A DNA stretch of 64,000 bases from Margaritifera margaritifera (lineage: Eukaryota > Mollusca > Bivalvia > Unionida > Margaritiferidae). Shown one piece after another: positions 23,068 through 35,682 of this stretch (its first letter is position 1; each line of letters starts with the position of its first letter). A program made the translations under genes and the position numbers. The DNA lies in NCBI GenBank assembly GCA_029931535.1, contig JAQPZY010001548.1, positions 2,501,001 through 2,565,000 on the forward strand, read 5' to 3'. The notes below the pieces were generated by a model. That model worked only from the letters and a program-made list of their open reading frames with translations. It was not told the DNA's origin and did not search any database.

Positions 23068-24135
23068 AGTGAATCTCTTACTTACTTACTTATCTTGAAT
23101 TAGAGACGTTTTCGGTCATTATGCCATGTAAGTCTAGTTAAAACTGAATGAGTACATAACACACTATTCAGTAGGTTAATGTGTGCACGGCACACTATTC
23201 AGGTGTTCTGGGGGTTTAAACTGGCGTCTGGTGTATCTCCAATAATGGCAACCTTATTATTATTATACTCCGACCATAGTGTAACCAATGATACTCTTTC
23301 ATTTATACACTGTAACTGGCTATTGTAACTGCATCATTTTTTTAAAGGCATGACTGGAAGGTTACGAATTAGGCAGACGTGACGCCACGCATAATCACCT
23401 CATGACTAAAAATAGTCCTGCATGGACATTGTCTTAACACCTAAGGAGAAAGTGATGCCTTTAGGTATGCAGGGCTCCAGACTAGATTCCAGTCCGATCT
23501 AGTATGAATGATTTGCACCCATTATTTATTCTCGCCGCAGGCAGTTAAACCTGCATACGTGAATCCTGCTCATACATCTCGTGATGCACGTGCATATGTT
23601 GATTAAATGGAGTGTACATTTTATTTTTCTCGTAACAGTGTTGTTTGCCAATTTCAGCTACATGAGGCTTTAGGTAATTGATCTCGTGGTTTTCGAGTAT
23701 TTAGAGCATCTTAATTTTTTTATATGTTGGATTTCTCGTACTGAGCTGGTAAGTAAGCATGTATTTCTTGTGCTATGCAAATGTACAACATAAATGGGTA
23801 GAACATATTTAGGATTTAGCGTTTAATATTTACTGGGGTGGGATATTTCTGCGAATAGTATTGGAGCATAGTAAGGTTCGTCAACTTCCCATATACTATT
23901 CTGTTTCTGATATTGCAGAGGCATAGTAGGTTATCATTCTCTACTGATCCATACTCTTTAATTATATATAACTTTGTTTCTTTTCTTTCTCTTTCATACT
24001 TTTAATTTACATTCCAGACTTTGACTTTCTTTTGTAAAACTAACCATTGAGACAATTAAAACATATTGATATGAAGGGAATTCTATTTTTTCTTCTTCGC
24101 TATTTTCTGTTAGCAACCCCTTGTGTGGATATATG

Positions 24136-24139
<4 letters not shown>

Positions 24140-24232
<93 letters not shown>

Positions 24233-24242
24233 CGTGTGTGTG
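24140..24242. repeat. Compound (TA)n(TG)n microsatellite
   Basis: About 36 TA units followed by about 14 TG units with one C interruption. Confidence 0.95.
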
Positions 24243-26429
24243 TTATTTATCTTTTTGATTCTTTTTGTGTCTTTACATTCTTAAATATTGTATATATTTC
24301 TTGCACATTTTTAGTTGCCCGTATTTCCTTCCTTTCCCTCTAAATTATGATACAAGTTCTTTATATTTCCTATATCTTTTGGATATTTCTATTGCTTTAG
24401 ATAAAGTATTATTGCAGTATATTTCTGGTTTCATTTGTAGACATAATCCAGACCATTTGTATAGTTTTAGCCTATGCAAAATCAATATTTTTCTTTGCTT
24501 TTGTGTTCTATTCAATAATATAGCTTTGGATTTAAATTTTATATCTGGTACATTTAAACCTCGCATTTCTTTATCGTTCCTTTATTAATATGAGGTCATC
24601 CCTCCCAGCAAAAAAATCTCGCAGTAGTTCTTCTACTTCATTTAGCATCACTTTACGGAGGTTTGTAGTATTTAAATCACACCACAATTAACTACAAATG
24701 TATGTGATTATTATTGGTAGTTTTTCTACTGTGCTAAAGTTTAGGTCTTTCCATAGATTTATATTTATTTTTGTTTTTCCTGGAGCATGCTGGTAGATTT
24801 TCTCATTTCATCTTTTCAATAGAAAATACATAGAGCTTTTACTCTTTCTTTAATATTTTCATCCACTCTGCATTTGAGGTAAGAAAGGTGTTATAAATTC
24901 TTTACAAACTATTTAGCTTACATGAACGTTTATTTAAATAAATAAAAGCTAATAATTAAAAATAGCTTTTGGAGTTTTGTTTTTCAACATGCACTATTAA
25001 TATGTTATTGGTTTCTTGTACATTATCTACAGCACATTTGGTATAGATAACAAGAATGTATGATTTACTCGCAATTCACACCCCATAAGGATTTGTAGCA
25101 TCTTATAGAACACCTGGTCTAGGTAATAAGGCATATTCTGTAATGCTGCAGCAGCACTTCCATCCGAGGTGTGAAATATACAGGTAAGGGTGTCATAACA
25201 AGACCAAAAATAATCTCCATTATACTAATATTTTGAAGGTTTGTTCAGAAAAATTGTTTGTAGCAAGGTTTGTGTATAAAATTCTAAAACTGCTAATATG
25301 AATTGTATAATGGACATTTCTCATAAAAAATTGTATGAGCATGATTTAGTCTTAACTGTTTTACTCTATCTTCATTTACAGGTTGAAGTTGTCGTGTGTT
25401 ATATTGAATATTCTTTACCCTCTGAAACTCTTTACAAATTTTTGAATCTGTTGTAAATGTATTTGAAGGTTGTGGTAATTTCTCCAAGAGACTAGATGCT
25501 ACATTAGTTAAGAAGGTATTACCATGATTTGCAATATCACATGGACTATGGCAGTTGCAATCCTCAACAGTCAGTAATATATAAGCATTATCTTGTGGTT
25601 CAGAACTCTAACTGAGCAACTTCAACTGTTTCCATAATTTATTTCGTTTTTTTTATTCTCTTCACCTTTGTTACAAACATAATTATATTTTGCCTCTCTA
25701 ACATTCCTCTGCACTTGATTTCTAACTTTACAAAATGTTCTATACACAGCCGCATAATTCATTCAGCATGTTAATTAAACAGTAAAAGTATAATGCATTT
25801 AATAAATAAATTCATGGGTGATATTTAAACATTACAATTTATTTATTTGTGTAAATCAAAATGAATTTGATTAAAAAAATTGTTTAAAAATATAACTAAT
25901 ATAAAAGTTTCAAAGTTTTGATCGTTACTGTCGTAATAAAAACGAAACTGAACGGGATTCAGACACAAATATAAACACGTGTATCATGTTCATATAAAGG
26001 TTTGGAATATACATTTTCTGCATAATTCATAAGTGCATCTTACAAATTTGTCGGCGTTATTTTTCATTAAAATGATATTATTATCTATTGCACATGCTGT
26101 AGGCAATAAATATAGAAATTTCAAATGAATAGTCGTATTAATAGTCATTGATACAATTTATAAATTATACTACATGTACTTATAAGATATTTAGCAAGAT
26201 GTTACTTCACAACTTATCTTAAAATTTACTTGAAACTGTGATGAACGTGAAAAAGAAACTACTTACCTCGTGCTTTAATTTTGAATCGTTGCAGAAACTT
26301 GGAACATCTTCAGGTCTCCCAACAGGAATATAAAAGATATAAAATATATTGTTCAGACAAGTCCATGTCACCCATTTATTAGTCGTTTTATTATTAACAT
26401 ATTTGTCCCTGCAAAGTGAATACTAAATC

Positions 26430-27180
26430 TCTCTTTTTTGCTTTTTTGCCACATCCAGAAAAGAAATAGAAAATATTGTCTAGATCAGATAAAAAAATTG
26501 GTCCGCACATTGGAAGTTTATGTTCGACTCATTTACAGATGTTGTAAAAAAGCATCATCCGGATTATATAGCCTTTCATGCCAAATCTTGTCCGGATCAG
26601 ATAAAGAAATTGATTCGCATATGGGAAGTTTACATTCGACATCTATCCGGGTGTGGTAAAAAAGCCTCGCCTTGATGATGTAGCCTTGCATGCAAAATAT
26701 TGACCGGATCAGATAAAAAAATTAGTCCGCACATTGGAAGTTTACGTTCGATTTCTTTTCTGGATGTGGTAAAAAAAAAGCATCGCCCGGATGATGTAGC
26801 CTTGCATCCAAAATCTGGTCTGGATCAGGTAAAAAAATTGGTCCGCACATTGGAAAATTACATTAGATTTCTTTCCGGATGTGGTTAAAAAGCCTCGCCC
26901 GGATGATATAGCCTTGCATGCAAACTTTTGTCCAGATCGAATTAAAAAATTAGTCCGCACATAGGAAGTTTACATTCGATTTTTTTTCCAGACGTGGTTG
27001 AAAGAGTCGCTTTGATGATGTATCCTTGCATGCACAATTTTGTGTTGATCAGATTAAAAAAATGGTCCGGATGATGGAAGTTTACATGCGAAATCTTTTC
27101 CAGATCTAGTTAAAAGCATTGCATGGGCAATGAAGGCTTGTATGCAAAATCTTGTCCGAATCTTGTCCGAAATATGGCTC
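26430..27180. repeat. ~113-bp tandem array A, six units plus partials
   Basis: Units share gtccggatcagataaaaaaattggtccg, cattggaagtttacattcga, ccggatgtggtaaaaaagc and gatgatgtagccttgcatgc. gatcag-type anchors occur near 26483, 26595, 26707, 26822, 26935 and 27047. Minus- and plus-strand ORFs across it are repeat products. Confidence 0.9.
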
Positions 27181-27616
27181 AGAAAATGGAAGATTACAAA
27201 TAGGTCAGCTATTTTAAGTGTCATGTATCAAACTCAAATACAACTGCCCCACCACCCTCCCACGTAGAATGGAGCAGGAACATTTTGGGTGTGTTAGAAC
27301 TGCTTTTCCTCCTACTACTTACGATAGTGTTTTTTCCCCTGGCATTATTGCCAACTTTAGCCTAAAATGGGGGTAGAAAAAACTTTCGTTTCCGAGAGAT
27401 TCTCGCTCTGTCCGCTGCTGAGAGGTGTGAAAGACGATGTACTTCACTTGGTTATGACAAAGGGTCAGGCCGAAAAGAGTAGAAATTGGACTTTTTTTTT
27501 TTTTTGAAAACAGGATGATTTTTGTGCGCCGACCCCTTGTTACTTTAAGTCACAACCTGTTATTACTTTTGGCTAGAATGGGAAATGTGTTCCAGGCTGA
27601 GCTCAGTATTACATAT
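27181..27616. repeat. Non-tandem flank A of the duplicated module
   Basis: Begins near gaaaatggaagattacaaataggtcagc and ends ctgagctcagtattaca. It recurs with few differences at about 28450-28913, always following a ~113-bp array. Confidence 0.85.
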
Positions 27617-27637
27617 AGATCCTATTGTATCACATAT

Positions 27638-27894
27638 AGGGGTGAAACGATTCATCGATATATCGATATATTGATACTTTTGCCATATCGATATACCTAT
27701 CGATACAAGAGATGAAGAATCGATACAAAACGATATCTATCCTATATAAGTTACTTTAATTTTCAGCAGTCATGAATAATTATTTGTCGTTTGCCTTCTT
27801 TTTCTTTAAACTGAGAATCGATAATGTATCGTATCGTAGGCTGTGTATCGTTTATCGTATCGATACACGGCACAGGTGTATGGTATCATCCCTA
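27638..27894. mobile_element. hAT-type MITE with 8-bp target duplication
   Basis: 257 bp, starting AGGGGTGAAACGATTC and ending ATGGTATCATCCCTA, which are imperfect inverted termini. Many gatatatcgata-type palindromes lie inside. TCACATAT flanks both sides (27630-27637 and 27895-27902), the 8-bp duplication length of hAT elements. No transposase is encoded, so it is non-autonomous. Confidence 0.8.
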
Positions 27895-27902
27895 TCACAT
27901 AT

Positions 27903-28449
27903 GCTCCGGATGATGGAAGTTTACGTGGGATTTCTTTTCCTGGTGTGGTTAAAAGCATCACCATGATGACATAGCCTTGCATGCAAAATATTGTCCAGAT
28001 CAGATAAAACAATTGGTCCGCACATTGGAAGTTTATGTTCAACTCATTTCCAGATGTGGTAAAAAAGCATCATCCGGATGATATAGCCTTTCATGCCAAA
28101 TCTTGTCCGGATCAGATAAAGAAATTGATCCACATATGGGAAGTTTACATTCGACATCTATCCGGATGTGGTAAAAAAGCCTCGCCTTGACGATGTAGCA
28201 TTGCATGCAAAATATTGACCGGATCAGATACAAAAATTAGTCCGCACATTGGAAGTTTATGTTCGATTTCTTTTCCGGATGTGGTTGAAAGCATCGCTTC
28301 GATGATGTATCCTTGCATGCACAATTTTGTGTGTATCAGATTAAAAAAATGTTCCGGATGATGGAAGTTTACATGCGAACCTTTTCCAGATCTAGTTAAA
28401 AGCATCGCATTGGCAATGAAGGCTTGTATGCAAAATCTTGTCCTAATCT
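27903..28449. repeat. ~113-bp tandem array B, about four units
   Basis: Same unit as array A. Unit order and individual substitutions resemble the first, second, third and last units of array A, so array B looks like a shortened copy of the same array. Confidence 0.85.
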
Positions 28450-28913
28450 AGTCCGAAATATGGCTCAGAAAATAGAAGATTACAAATAGGTCAGCTATTT
28501 TAAGTGTCATGTATGCAACTCAAATACAACTACCCCACCCCCCTCCCACGTAGAATGGAGCAGGAACATTTTGGGTGTGTTAGAACTGCTTTTCTACCTA
28601 CTACTTACGATAGTGTTTTTTCCCCTGGCATTATTGACAACTTTTTCCTGAAATGGGGGTAGAAAAAACTTCCGTTTCCGAGAGATTCTCGCTCTGTCCG
28701 CTGCTGAGAGGTATGAAAGACGACGTACTTCACTTGGCTATGACAAAGGGTCAGGCCGAAAAGAGTAGAAATTGGACTTATTTTTTTATTTTTTATTTTT
28801 TTTTGAAAAACACAGGATGAATTTTGTGCTCTGGCCCCTTGTTACCTTAAGTCACAACCTGTTAGTACTTTTGGCTAGAATGGGAAATGTGTTCCAGGCT
28901 GAGCTCAGTATTA
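28450..28913. repeat. Non-tandem flank B of the duplicated module
   Basis: Near-identical to 27181-27616 up to ctgagctcagtattaca. There the similarity stops and the gypsy-type reading frame begins. Confidence 0.85.
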
Positions 28914-30993
28914 CAGATAGATAGATGGGTTGCGTCTCTAGCAAAGTATAATTTCTCCATCAGGTATAGAGCTTGCAAAAATAACATTGACGCCGACAGT
29001 CTCTCGCGTTTACCACAAATGTTCCCAGACGTGGTGGAAGCCATTTGCCATGCAGCCACTGTCTCTGTACCTTTGATTTGGAGTATTTCAGATGATCCGG
29101 CGCCTCATTCGGCCGATGAGGTGTTTCCATCTAAACATTTTAATAACATCAAGTGGTACAGAGAACAGTTGACTGATAAAACTCTAGCGAAAATTATTGA
29201 CCTCAAGAGTAAGCGTTTTCGGCCCAGGGAGGAGGATCTCCGGAGAGAAAATGCGTCTGTGCAAAAATTTCTCCGCGAATGGAACCGCCTTGTAGTTGAA
29301 AATGGCGTTCTCTACAGGACCACTTCTCTTGATGGTCAATCGATCAAACAGCTCGTGATCCCAGAGTCATACCGGAGCCTAGCATTGAAAGGTATCCACA
29401 ACAATATGGGTCATCAGGGCAAGGAGAAAACACTCTGGTTAGCTAGGCAAAGATTTTATTGGCCGGGTCTGGAGAAGGACGTGAATCGTAAGGTGGAGTC
29501 TTGCGAACGGTGCATACGTAGAAAGACCCCGGCTAGGGCAATGGCCAAATTAACCCCAATTTACATCACTCGCCCGATGGAGCTCGTCTGCATAGATTTT
29601 TTGTCTCTTGAGCGATCTAAGGGAGGGTTTGAGAATATCTTGGTGATAACTGATCATTTCACCAGGTATGCTCAGGCTGTTCCTTGCCGCAACCAGACAG
29701 CTCAGACTACCGCTAGAGCCCTTTATGAACACTTCTTTCGATATTACAGTTTCCCAGAAAGGCTTCACAGCGACCAGCGACGTAATTTCGAGGGTGGAGT
29801 TATAAAGGAGCTATGCAAATTAGCGAACATACAGAAATCTCGCTCCTCCCCGTTTCACCCACAGGGGAATGGTGCCTGCGAACGTTTCAATGGAACTCTC
29901 TTAAAAATGCTAGGGACATTGGAGGAAGAGCAAAAACAAGATTGGAAATCTTACATTGCTCCAAAAGTCCATGCATATAATGCTACCAAGAATGATTCCA
30001 CCGGATTCTCGCCCCATTTTCTTATGTTTGGGTGGCACCCCCGGCTTTCGGTCGACGCCTATCTGTGCACTACACCAGATAGTGGCGAGGCTGCTGCAGA
30101 GCCTCACACATACGCGGAAAAACTGAAAGACCGTCTCCAATTTGCTTACGCGGCCGCAGCGAGGGAATCGAGCAATAGCTATGCTAAAAACAAGGCCCAG
30201 TATGATAAAAAGGTCCGAGAGTCCAAACTTGAAGTAGGGGACCGAGTCCTAGTGCGCAATGTTGGACTAAAAAGGAAACAGAAATTAGCCGACAAGTGGT
30301 CCAAGGATGTATATCAGGTGATATCAATCCCCAATTTAGATATACCTGTGTACAAGGTAAGGAGGGTCGAGGGTTCGAAATCTATTCGCACGTTGCATCG
30401 TAATATGCTTTTGCCCTTTGACTACCTTCCTTGTGACCCAGTCCCCATGAAACCGGTTCAGAAGAAACTGGGTGTACCAAAATCTACCCCTTTAAAGTCG
30501 AGTTCTGAATCTTCGAGTTCTGACTCTGACACCGACCGGTATGTGATACCACACAGACGACCCGGTTGGACCGGGAAGGAGAATGTTCAATTCCGTGAAC
30601 ACTCTACACGAACCGCCCCTGATAGTAGATCACCATCATTATCGATCCCCATATTAGCCAGCCTCTTGAAAGTGTAAACTTTCAAACCAGTAGGTCTAGG
30701 CAATATGGCAGTAGTTTAAGTGAACCAACGAGTCATTTTCCTACTCCCTCTCATGTCTCGCATGAGAATACTCAGTTCAGTCCCCCAGAGATATCTGCCG
30801 AAAGGTCAGTTCGAAGCCCGACCATGTTACAGGGAGACCCGGACCGCCAGTCCGTGAGGTTGATACTAAGCCCACCGACGCCACAGGAAGATTTTGGCCA
30901 GCAACCGCTGAGGCGTTCAACCAGAGCAGAGACCGAAAACCACCCGACCGGCTAGGCCAGTGGGCGTACTCGCAAACGGTTTATTACGTATGA
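28914..30993 (+). pseudogene. 5'-truncated Ty3/gypsy pol: RNase H tail, integrase, C-terminal tail
   Basis: An open frame from 28887 to 30677 (596 residues) begins in the upstream repeat. From about residue 10 it encodes an RNase H C-terminus (RWVASLAKYNF...DADSLSRLP), an H2C2 zinc finger (about 167-205) and an integrase core with D237, D296 and E332 (D-58-D-35-E). A basic tail and QYDKKVRESKLEVGDRVLVRN follow, then a GPY/F-like region. After the stop at 30675-30677 the usual pol tail continues in another frame (RKPPDRLGQWAYSQT), ending at TGA 30991-30993, so there is at least one frameshift. The usual HSDQGRNF reads HSDQRRNF. Gag, protease and RT are missing. It is a separate family from the Gmr1-type element because the integrase follows RNase H. 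Confidence 0.85.
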
Positions 30994-31300
30994 GTTACTG
31001 ATAGTCCAATTAATGTAAATTAAATACAGCAAGTATATTTTAGGACGACAACTCAGTTGTTATTATTTTAAATAATTAGTTGCAATTCCAATTTCAGTAG
31101 TTTTATGTATTGTCTGCAGGGAGAGTAAACTTATTAAGCTCTGTATTCGTAATCATTTCATATGTATGATTAATAGTTTTTTCTACTTTTTTCAAAAGAC
31201 TTGAAATATAGTTCCGCAGGGTTATTTGTTCTCGTGCTTTTTACGCAGCAAGCACAAATTTGCTAAATGTCAGGAGACATTTACACGTAGGGAGGGAGAA

Positions 31301-31669
31301 TGTGACCCAGGACTTTTGTTGTATACCTATGTGCGTGTTCGTCATGAGTGAGTGAGCGAGTGAGTTATTGATCGCGATGCATGATTCCCGGGCTTCACGA
31401 GTATTAACATCGATTCCAACCACACTAACAAAATCCTCTGGCATTCTTACACTGGTTCTTAGACGGACAACATCTCGAGCAGAATTATTCGTGAATAAGA
31501 AAAGCACTTGTCTTTCACGCAAGTGAAAGACAAGGGATTGAATATAATTCGAAACAATTATACTCTTCGAGTCTGATAAGGTTTATCTCGTACCATTTCA
31601 TCCGACAATAAATCCCACAACTAACAAGCGAGTGTTATCATTTCAACCCGAAATAAGACCTAGCTTACA
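31301..31669 (+). repeat. Candidate 3' LTR of the gypsy relic
   Basis: A purine run (gtagggagggagaa) immediately precedes TGTGACCC at 31301, the expected polypurine tract and LTR start about 310 bp after pol. An AATAAA lies near 31609 and a TTACA end at 31665-31669. No second LTR copy exists in the window to fix the ends, so the right boundary is tentative. Confidence 0.45.
31507..31534 (+). other. Perfect 12-bp hairpin with GCAA tetraloop
   Basis: cttgtctttcac (31507-31518) and gtgaaagacaag (31523-31534) pair perfectly around GCAA, a GNRA-type loop if transcribed from the plus strand. It lies within the candidate LTR. Confidence 0.85.
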
Positions 31670-32060
31670 TATATATAAACTGCCTGATTAATGGTAAGAG
31701 CCACCCCACAATATGTGAGTACAAATAAAACAAGATCATGCACCATGCCCTGACTGAAGATTTTTTTTTCTTCTTGTTTTCAAGTAGAGTTCTTGCTGCA
31801 GTTAGTTTACAAATTTGGTGTGTAATATCCAAACACAAAATGGTATCGAGGTAAAGGTTATATTGGTTGGTGTAGTATGCATTGTGCGTGAAGTGCATGA
31901 TCACATGATCAACCAACTCGTTGCCGATATCCGCATTCATTTCTATATAAGGTTTTCTTGTAGTAGTGTGCCCTCTTAAACCAAATAAAACATGAATCTC
32001 AATTCTATACATACCAAGATCCGGGTTACATTTTTTTAAAACAAACTCTTGCATATGCAC
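31665..32060 (-). pseudogene. Possible piggyBac-type transposase fragment
   Basis: The frame from GTG 32060 encodes about 98 plausible residues before running into a lysine stretch from poly-A. The pattern CNPDLGMYRIEIHVLFGLRG, then IGNELVDHVI, then YNLYLDTI..., then AARTLLENKK parallels the GY..F..Y.GK, LG..VV, Y..yfDNFfTS and A.GT.R.NRK blocks of piggyBac transposases. NLYLD would hold one catalytic Asp. A splice-like acceptor (tttctactag) precedes the GTG. Only one block of the domain is present and similarity is by eye. Confidence 0.4.
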
Positions 32061-33599
32061 CTAGTAGAAAGTATTTGAGAGTTCTAGCGAGTATAATTTC
32101 CTTGTTCAGCAACCCACTCGTGTATGAATACGACAACACTAAAATATTGATAGCTCACATTGTCGTTGAACATAACATCACTTAAATCTCACCGAACTAC
32201 ACTGATTCGGAAACAGTATGCGATCACTAGCGAAAAAGATACACAAGTGCGTTCGCATTTGCTGGAAGTTAGTCTCATTGAAGTTTTGAGTTGGTTTACC
32301 TTGTCGCCACCTCAGTTAATACATGGAATAATTCACATTCCAAAACAACACAACGTTTGTTTTTAGGAAAGCACAAAGTGGCATTAACATAAGTAGCAGA
32401 TCAGATAACTGATATCTGGACCAAGAAACAAATTTATCTTGAAACTGGTGTCAATGGATTTCTTGAAGATGTTATTATTCGTTTTCTTCTACGACGGGAT
32501 CCCAATCAGGTATCAAAAGCATGAACACAAAAACAAAGAGAAAGAGGAAGACAAAGAGACCTTGTGCTACAACAACAAGCAAAATTCTCACAAGAAAACA
32601 AGCCAAAGCCAAAGAGGAAGAAAACCACAAAAGTGGCTAAGAAGAAAACGGCGACAAAGACTAGGAGCAATACCACCCCCAAAAAAGAGAGGCACTGCAA
32701 CCAGAATGACCCATGGAAACGTCAACCAGTAGTTACTCAAGAAGCAGCATCTATAACAGCACCTTCAATTGTGTCAGTATCCTCTCCTCCTTTTTTAATG
32801 ATGCCAGATAAACCTGATTTAATAAAGTTGTTCTCAATCTGTTGGAGACGACCCTTAAACGGACACCTCTTCTAAAGTTACTACTCCTCCTTCGTCATTT
32901 TCTCCTGTTGGTGATGCTTTGCAAAATGATAGCACAGCCTAAGAGAAATGTGCTAGACAGAACGGGTGTGTTACAAGATTTAGTTGATATGTCGAAGCAA
33001 GAACTCACTCGATAGAGTCCGTTGAAAACTACTTCGTTTTCTTGTCCAGTGGCCAAGGTAAAGATTGTTTGACGTCTCGACAACAAGTGGACACGAATCT
33101 CCATACAAAAGACGTTTTGACATTTGGTGTCTCAATCACCTTCATAAAATGTCATCCACAAAAATGTCTTGACATCGTCATCATCATTATTATCGTCGCC
33201 TTCAAAAGTCTCCTCAAATGGGTAAAAAATCAATACCCCTTCGTTTAGGAAAATATTGAGATGTACTGTCGGCGTTAACCAAAGCAGGAGCACCAATACG
33301 ACAACAGATTATTAAAAAGGCTCCCAAAGAAATCACTGATACTTAATGTGAATGTTGTTTGAAGTGTTGAAATGAACCGTTTCATTGACGACGATACAAA
33401 AACAGCGATTAGCACGGCATCGTCACATTCTAAGAAACTTTATGAAGAATAAAATTCCTGTCACCTGAAAGAAAATGGTACTTGTTCAAGGAGGAGGGTT
33501 TACTCCGATGTTGATGGTCTCATTGTTAGCCAAAGTAGCTGCGCCTAGATTGGAAGAGATAGCAGGTCGTCTTGTAGGTGAAGTTATTACATCTGCTAT

Positions 33600-34270
33600 T
33601 TTTCCAACGACATCAATGATACGAAATATTACTTTATGGAAGGACAAACATTAACGTTGGTAACTTACAAACCGTGGATGGAATTCCACTGTTGGTACAA
33701 GCATCCGTATCACTTGCCGCCGAATCTAAATCTCACTGAATGGATCACTTACAACAAGAGTTACAGTATTTGATGTTTTGATCAGACTTGCCACAAATGA
33801 AAAACAAATCGCAAGATTACAGCCTCTGATCATAAAAAAACAAGAATCCATGAAAATGCCGATAAGTTCTGGTGTCTTCATTCATCAGTATCTTCACTAC
33901 AGGAGTCACCGAAACAATAGCAGCAGCAACAACAACAATAATAATAACAGTTTCTAACGACATCAATGATACGAAATAATACTTTTTGGAAGGACGTGGA
34001 TGGTACGATTGGTACGAGCAGCTGTATCACTGGCCACCGAATCCTAATCTCACTGAATGGATCACTTACAACAAGAGTTACAGTCTTTGATGGATTGATC
34101 AGACTTACCACAAACAGTAAAACAAATTGCAAGATTGCAGCCTCTCAAGACATCATCAAATAAGAAGAATCCATGAAAATGCCGATAAGTCCCCGTGTCT
34201 TCATCATCAGTATCTTCACTACAGGAGTCACTGAAACAATAGCAGCAGCAACAACAACAATAACAACAGT
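33600..34270. repeat. ~330-350-bp tandem duplication inside the relic
   Basis: Copy 1 (about 33600-33950) and copy 2 (about 33951-34270) share cgacatcaatgatacgaaat, atggatcacttacaac, gagttacagt, tccatgaaaatgccgataag and a CAG/CAA-rich end (atagcagcagcaacaacaac). They differ by several indels. Confidence 0.85.
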
Positions 34271-35361
34271 GAGTGTCGTGTAGAGAACGTGTCTAACAAA
34301 AATCAAATTATCTTTTCATGTTAGATCGCTGTGGTGTATTCTGTGATTGAAGCAGCTATCGGAAACTAGAATTTACAACAAGCAATTGTAGACGCTTGCA
34401 CTCAGCAGTTGCACTGGCTATCTTCTTCCCAATCCGCCCTTGAAATATACCAACGATAGCAACTGTAGCAGCATCGGCAGCAACAATCAGTCACAGCAAC
34501 CTGTTGCAACATTTTGAAAGTAATCCTCCTCTAAAACCGGGTGACTCCTTGGAGAAGAGAACCATCGATATAGGAATAATTTCACTTTACCCAGTGACAG
34601 TTCTTGTGTTCTTTCAGTGCGAAATGACTTCAATCAATACAACCGGACCAAGAAGACCATCGGGTAGTATCTTTGGTAGATATCATTCATCCTACTCAAG
34701 TCTAGAATATTAATGGGAGACGAACTGTTTAGAATATCACTCGGAGACGAGCTAATTTCGTTTTAAAAGTACTGGACGAACAAGTACAAGAACAGTTGGA
34801 CAAAAAAGATCCTGTAATTTACAAATGAAAACACCATCGACAGCCAATGCCAATCTGAATGTGTATGACATGACAATTCCTAAGGGATATCATATTAATG
34901 CTCGATATCTCGTGGATCCGTTTTGGAATATATTCAATGAACAGTCATGAAACACTCGCACAACTCAACAGACGTGTGTATATGGACTATCTGCACCCTC
35001 TCGTCGTTTAAAAAGGGCTTTATCTGAAAGGAAAATGGTGTATATCAGATTGTCTCCATGTTTTTTTGCAATTTTGTTTGGAAACACGGCTCTATCTCTT
35101 TATTTGAAAAATATCAGCAGCTACAACAGATTCTTCAAATATTTTTGATACCCCTTGGGATTGAATGAAGGACTCAACGTGATGTTTGTGTTCTCATATA
35201 TGATACAATACAATGTGATGGGAAACAAACCAGCTCCGCTGCTGGGAGTGATTCCAATTTAGGTGCATTATACTAGTACCAACAATAACAATAAAGAGAG
35301 AGGAAACACTTATCACATACACTAAGCATTTGTTCATCCGCACTATCTTTCAGTTAGTAAA

Positions 35362-35682
35362 TTGTATTTTGACAGTGTGCATATTGGTATAAAAGGAGAT
35401 CTTGGTCTAGATATTGTATTCACCAAAAGAAAAGTCACGGTTAACCTTCACTTTCGCAAAGATTCTCGAGAGACCTGTAACTCATGTATCCAGTGTACCG
35501 AGGAACAGCTCCACAACGATGACATAATTTGCAGAGAAAGTTCAGATCGTCCTGCCGTAACAGTCTTTAAAACTTTTGTTCACAAAGGACTGCATGATTT
35601 GAAACGTCATGCCATGGCGCAGGGAAACAACCCATCCAAAACACCATGTTCGATCTACAGAATCCTAAACAAAAGTTACTGA
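35362..35682 (+). pseudogene. Capsid-like C-terminal fragment (tentative)
   Basis: 106 codons. The first half has a beta-rich pattern ending in VNLHFRKD, similar to the C-terminus of minor-capsid-like proteins of Polintons as I know them. The second half has CNSCIQC and another CRESS but no recognised fold. It may be two fused reading fragments. Confidence 0.35.

Larger units (their letters stand above)
21481..26429. other. Intergenic sequence with simple repeats
   Basis: No gene recognised. It contains (CT)n at 22410-22484, (GAATA)n at 23001-23067 and (TA)n(TG)n at 24140-24242. Putative ORFs such as those near 24265-24588 are AT-rich and lack domain features. Confidence 0.4.

Noticed and set aside
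24265..24588. Plus-strand ORF of 107 residues, hydrophobic
   Set aside because: AT-rich sequence with no domain, splice or start-site evidence; hydrophobicity follows from T-rich composition.
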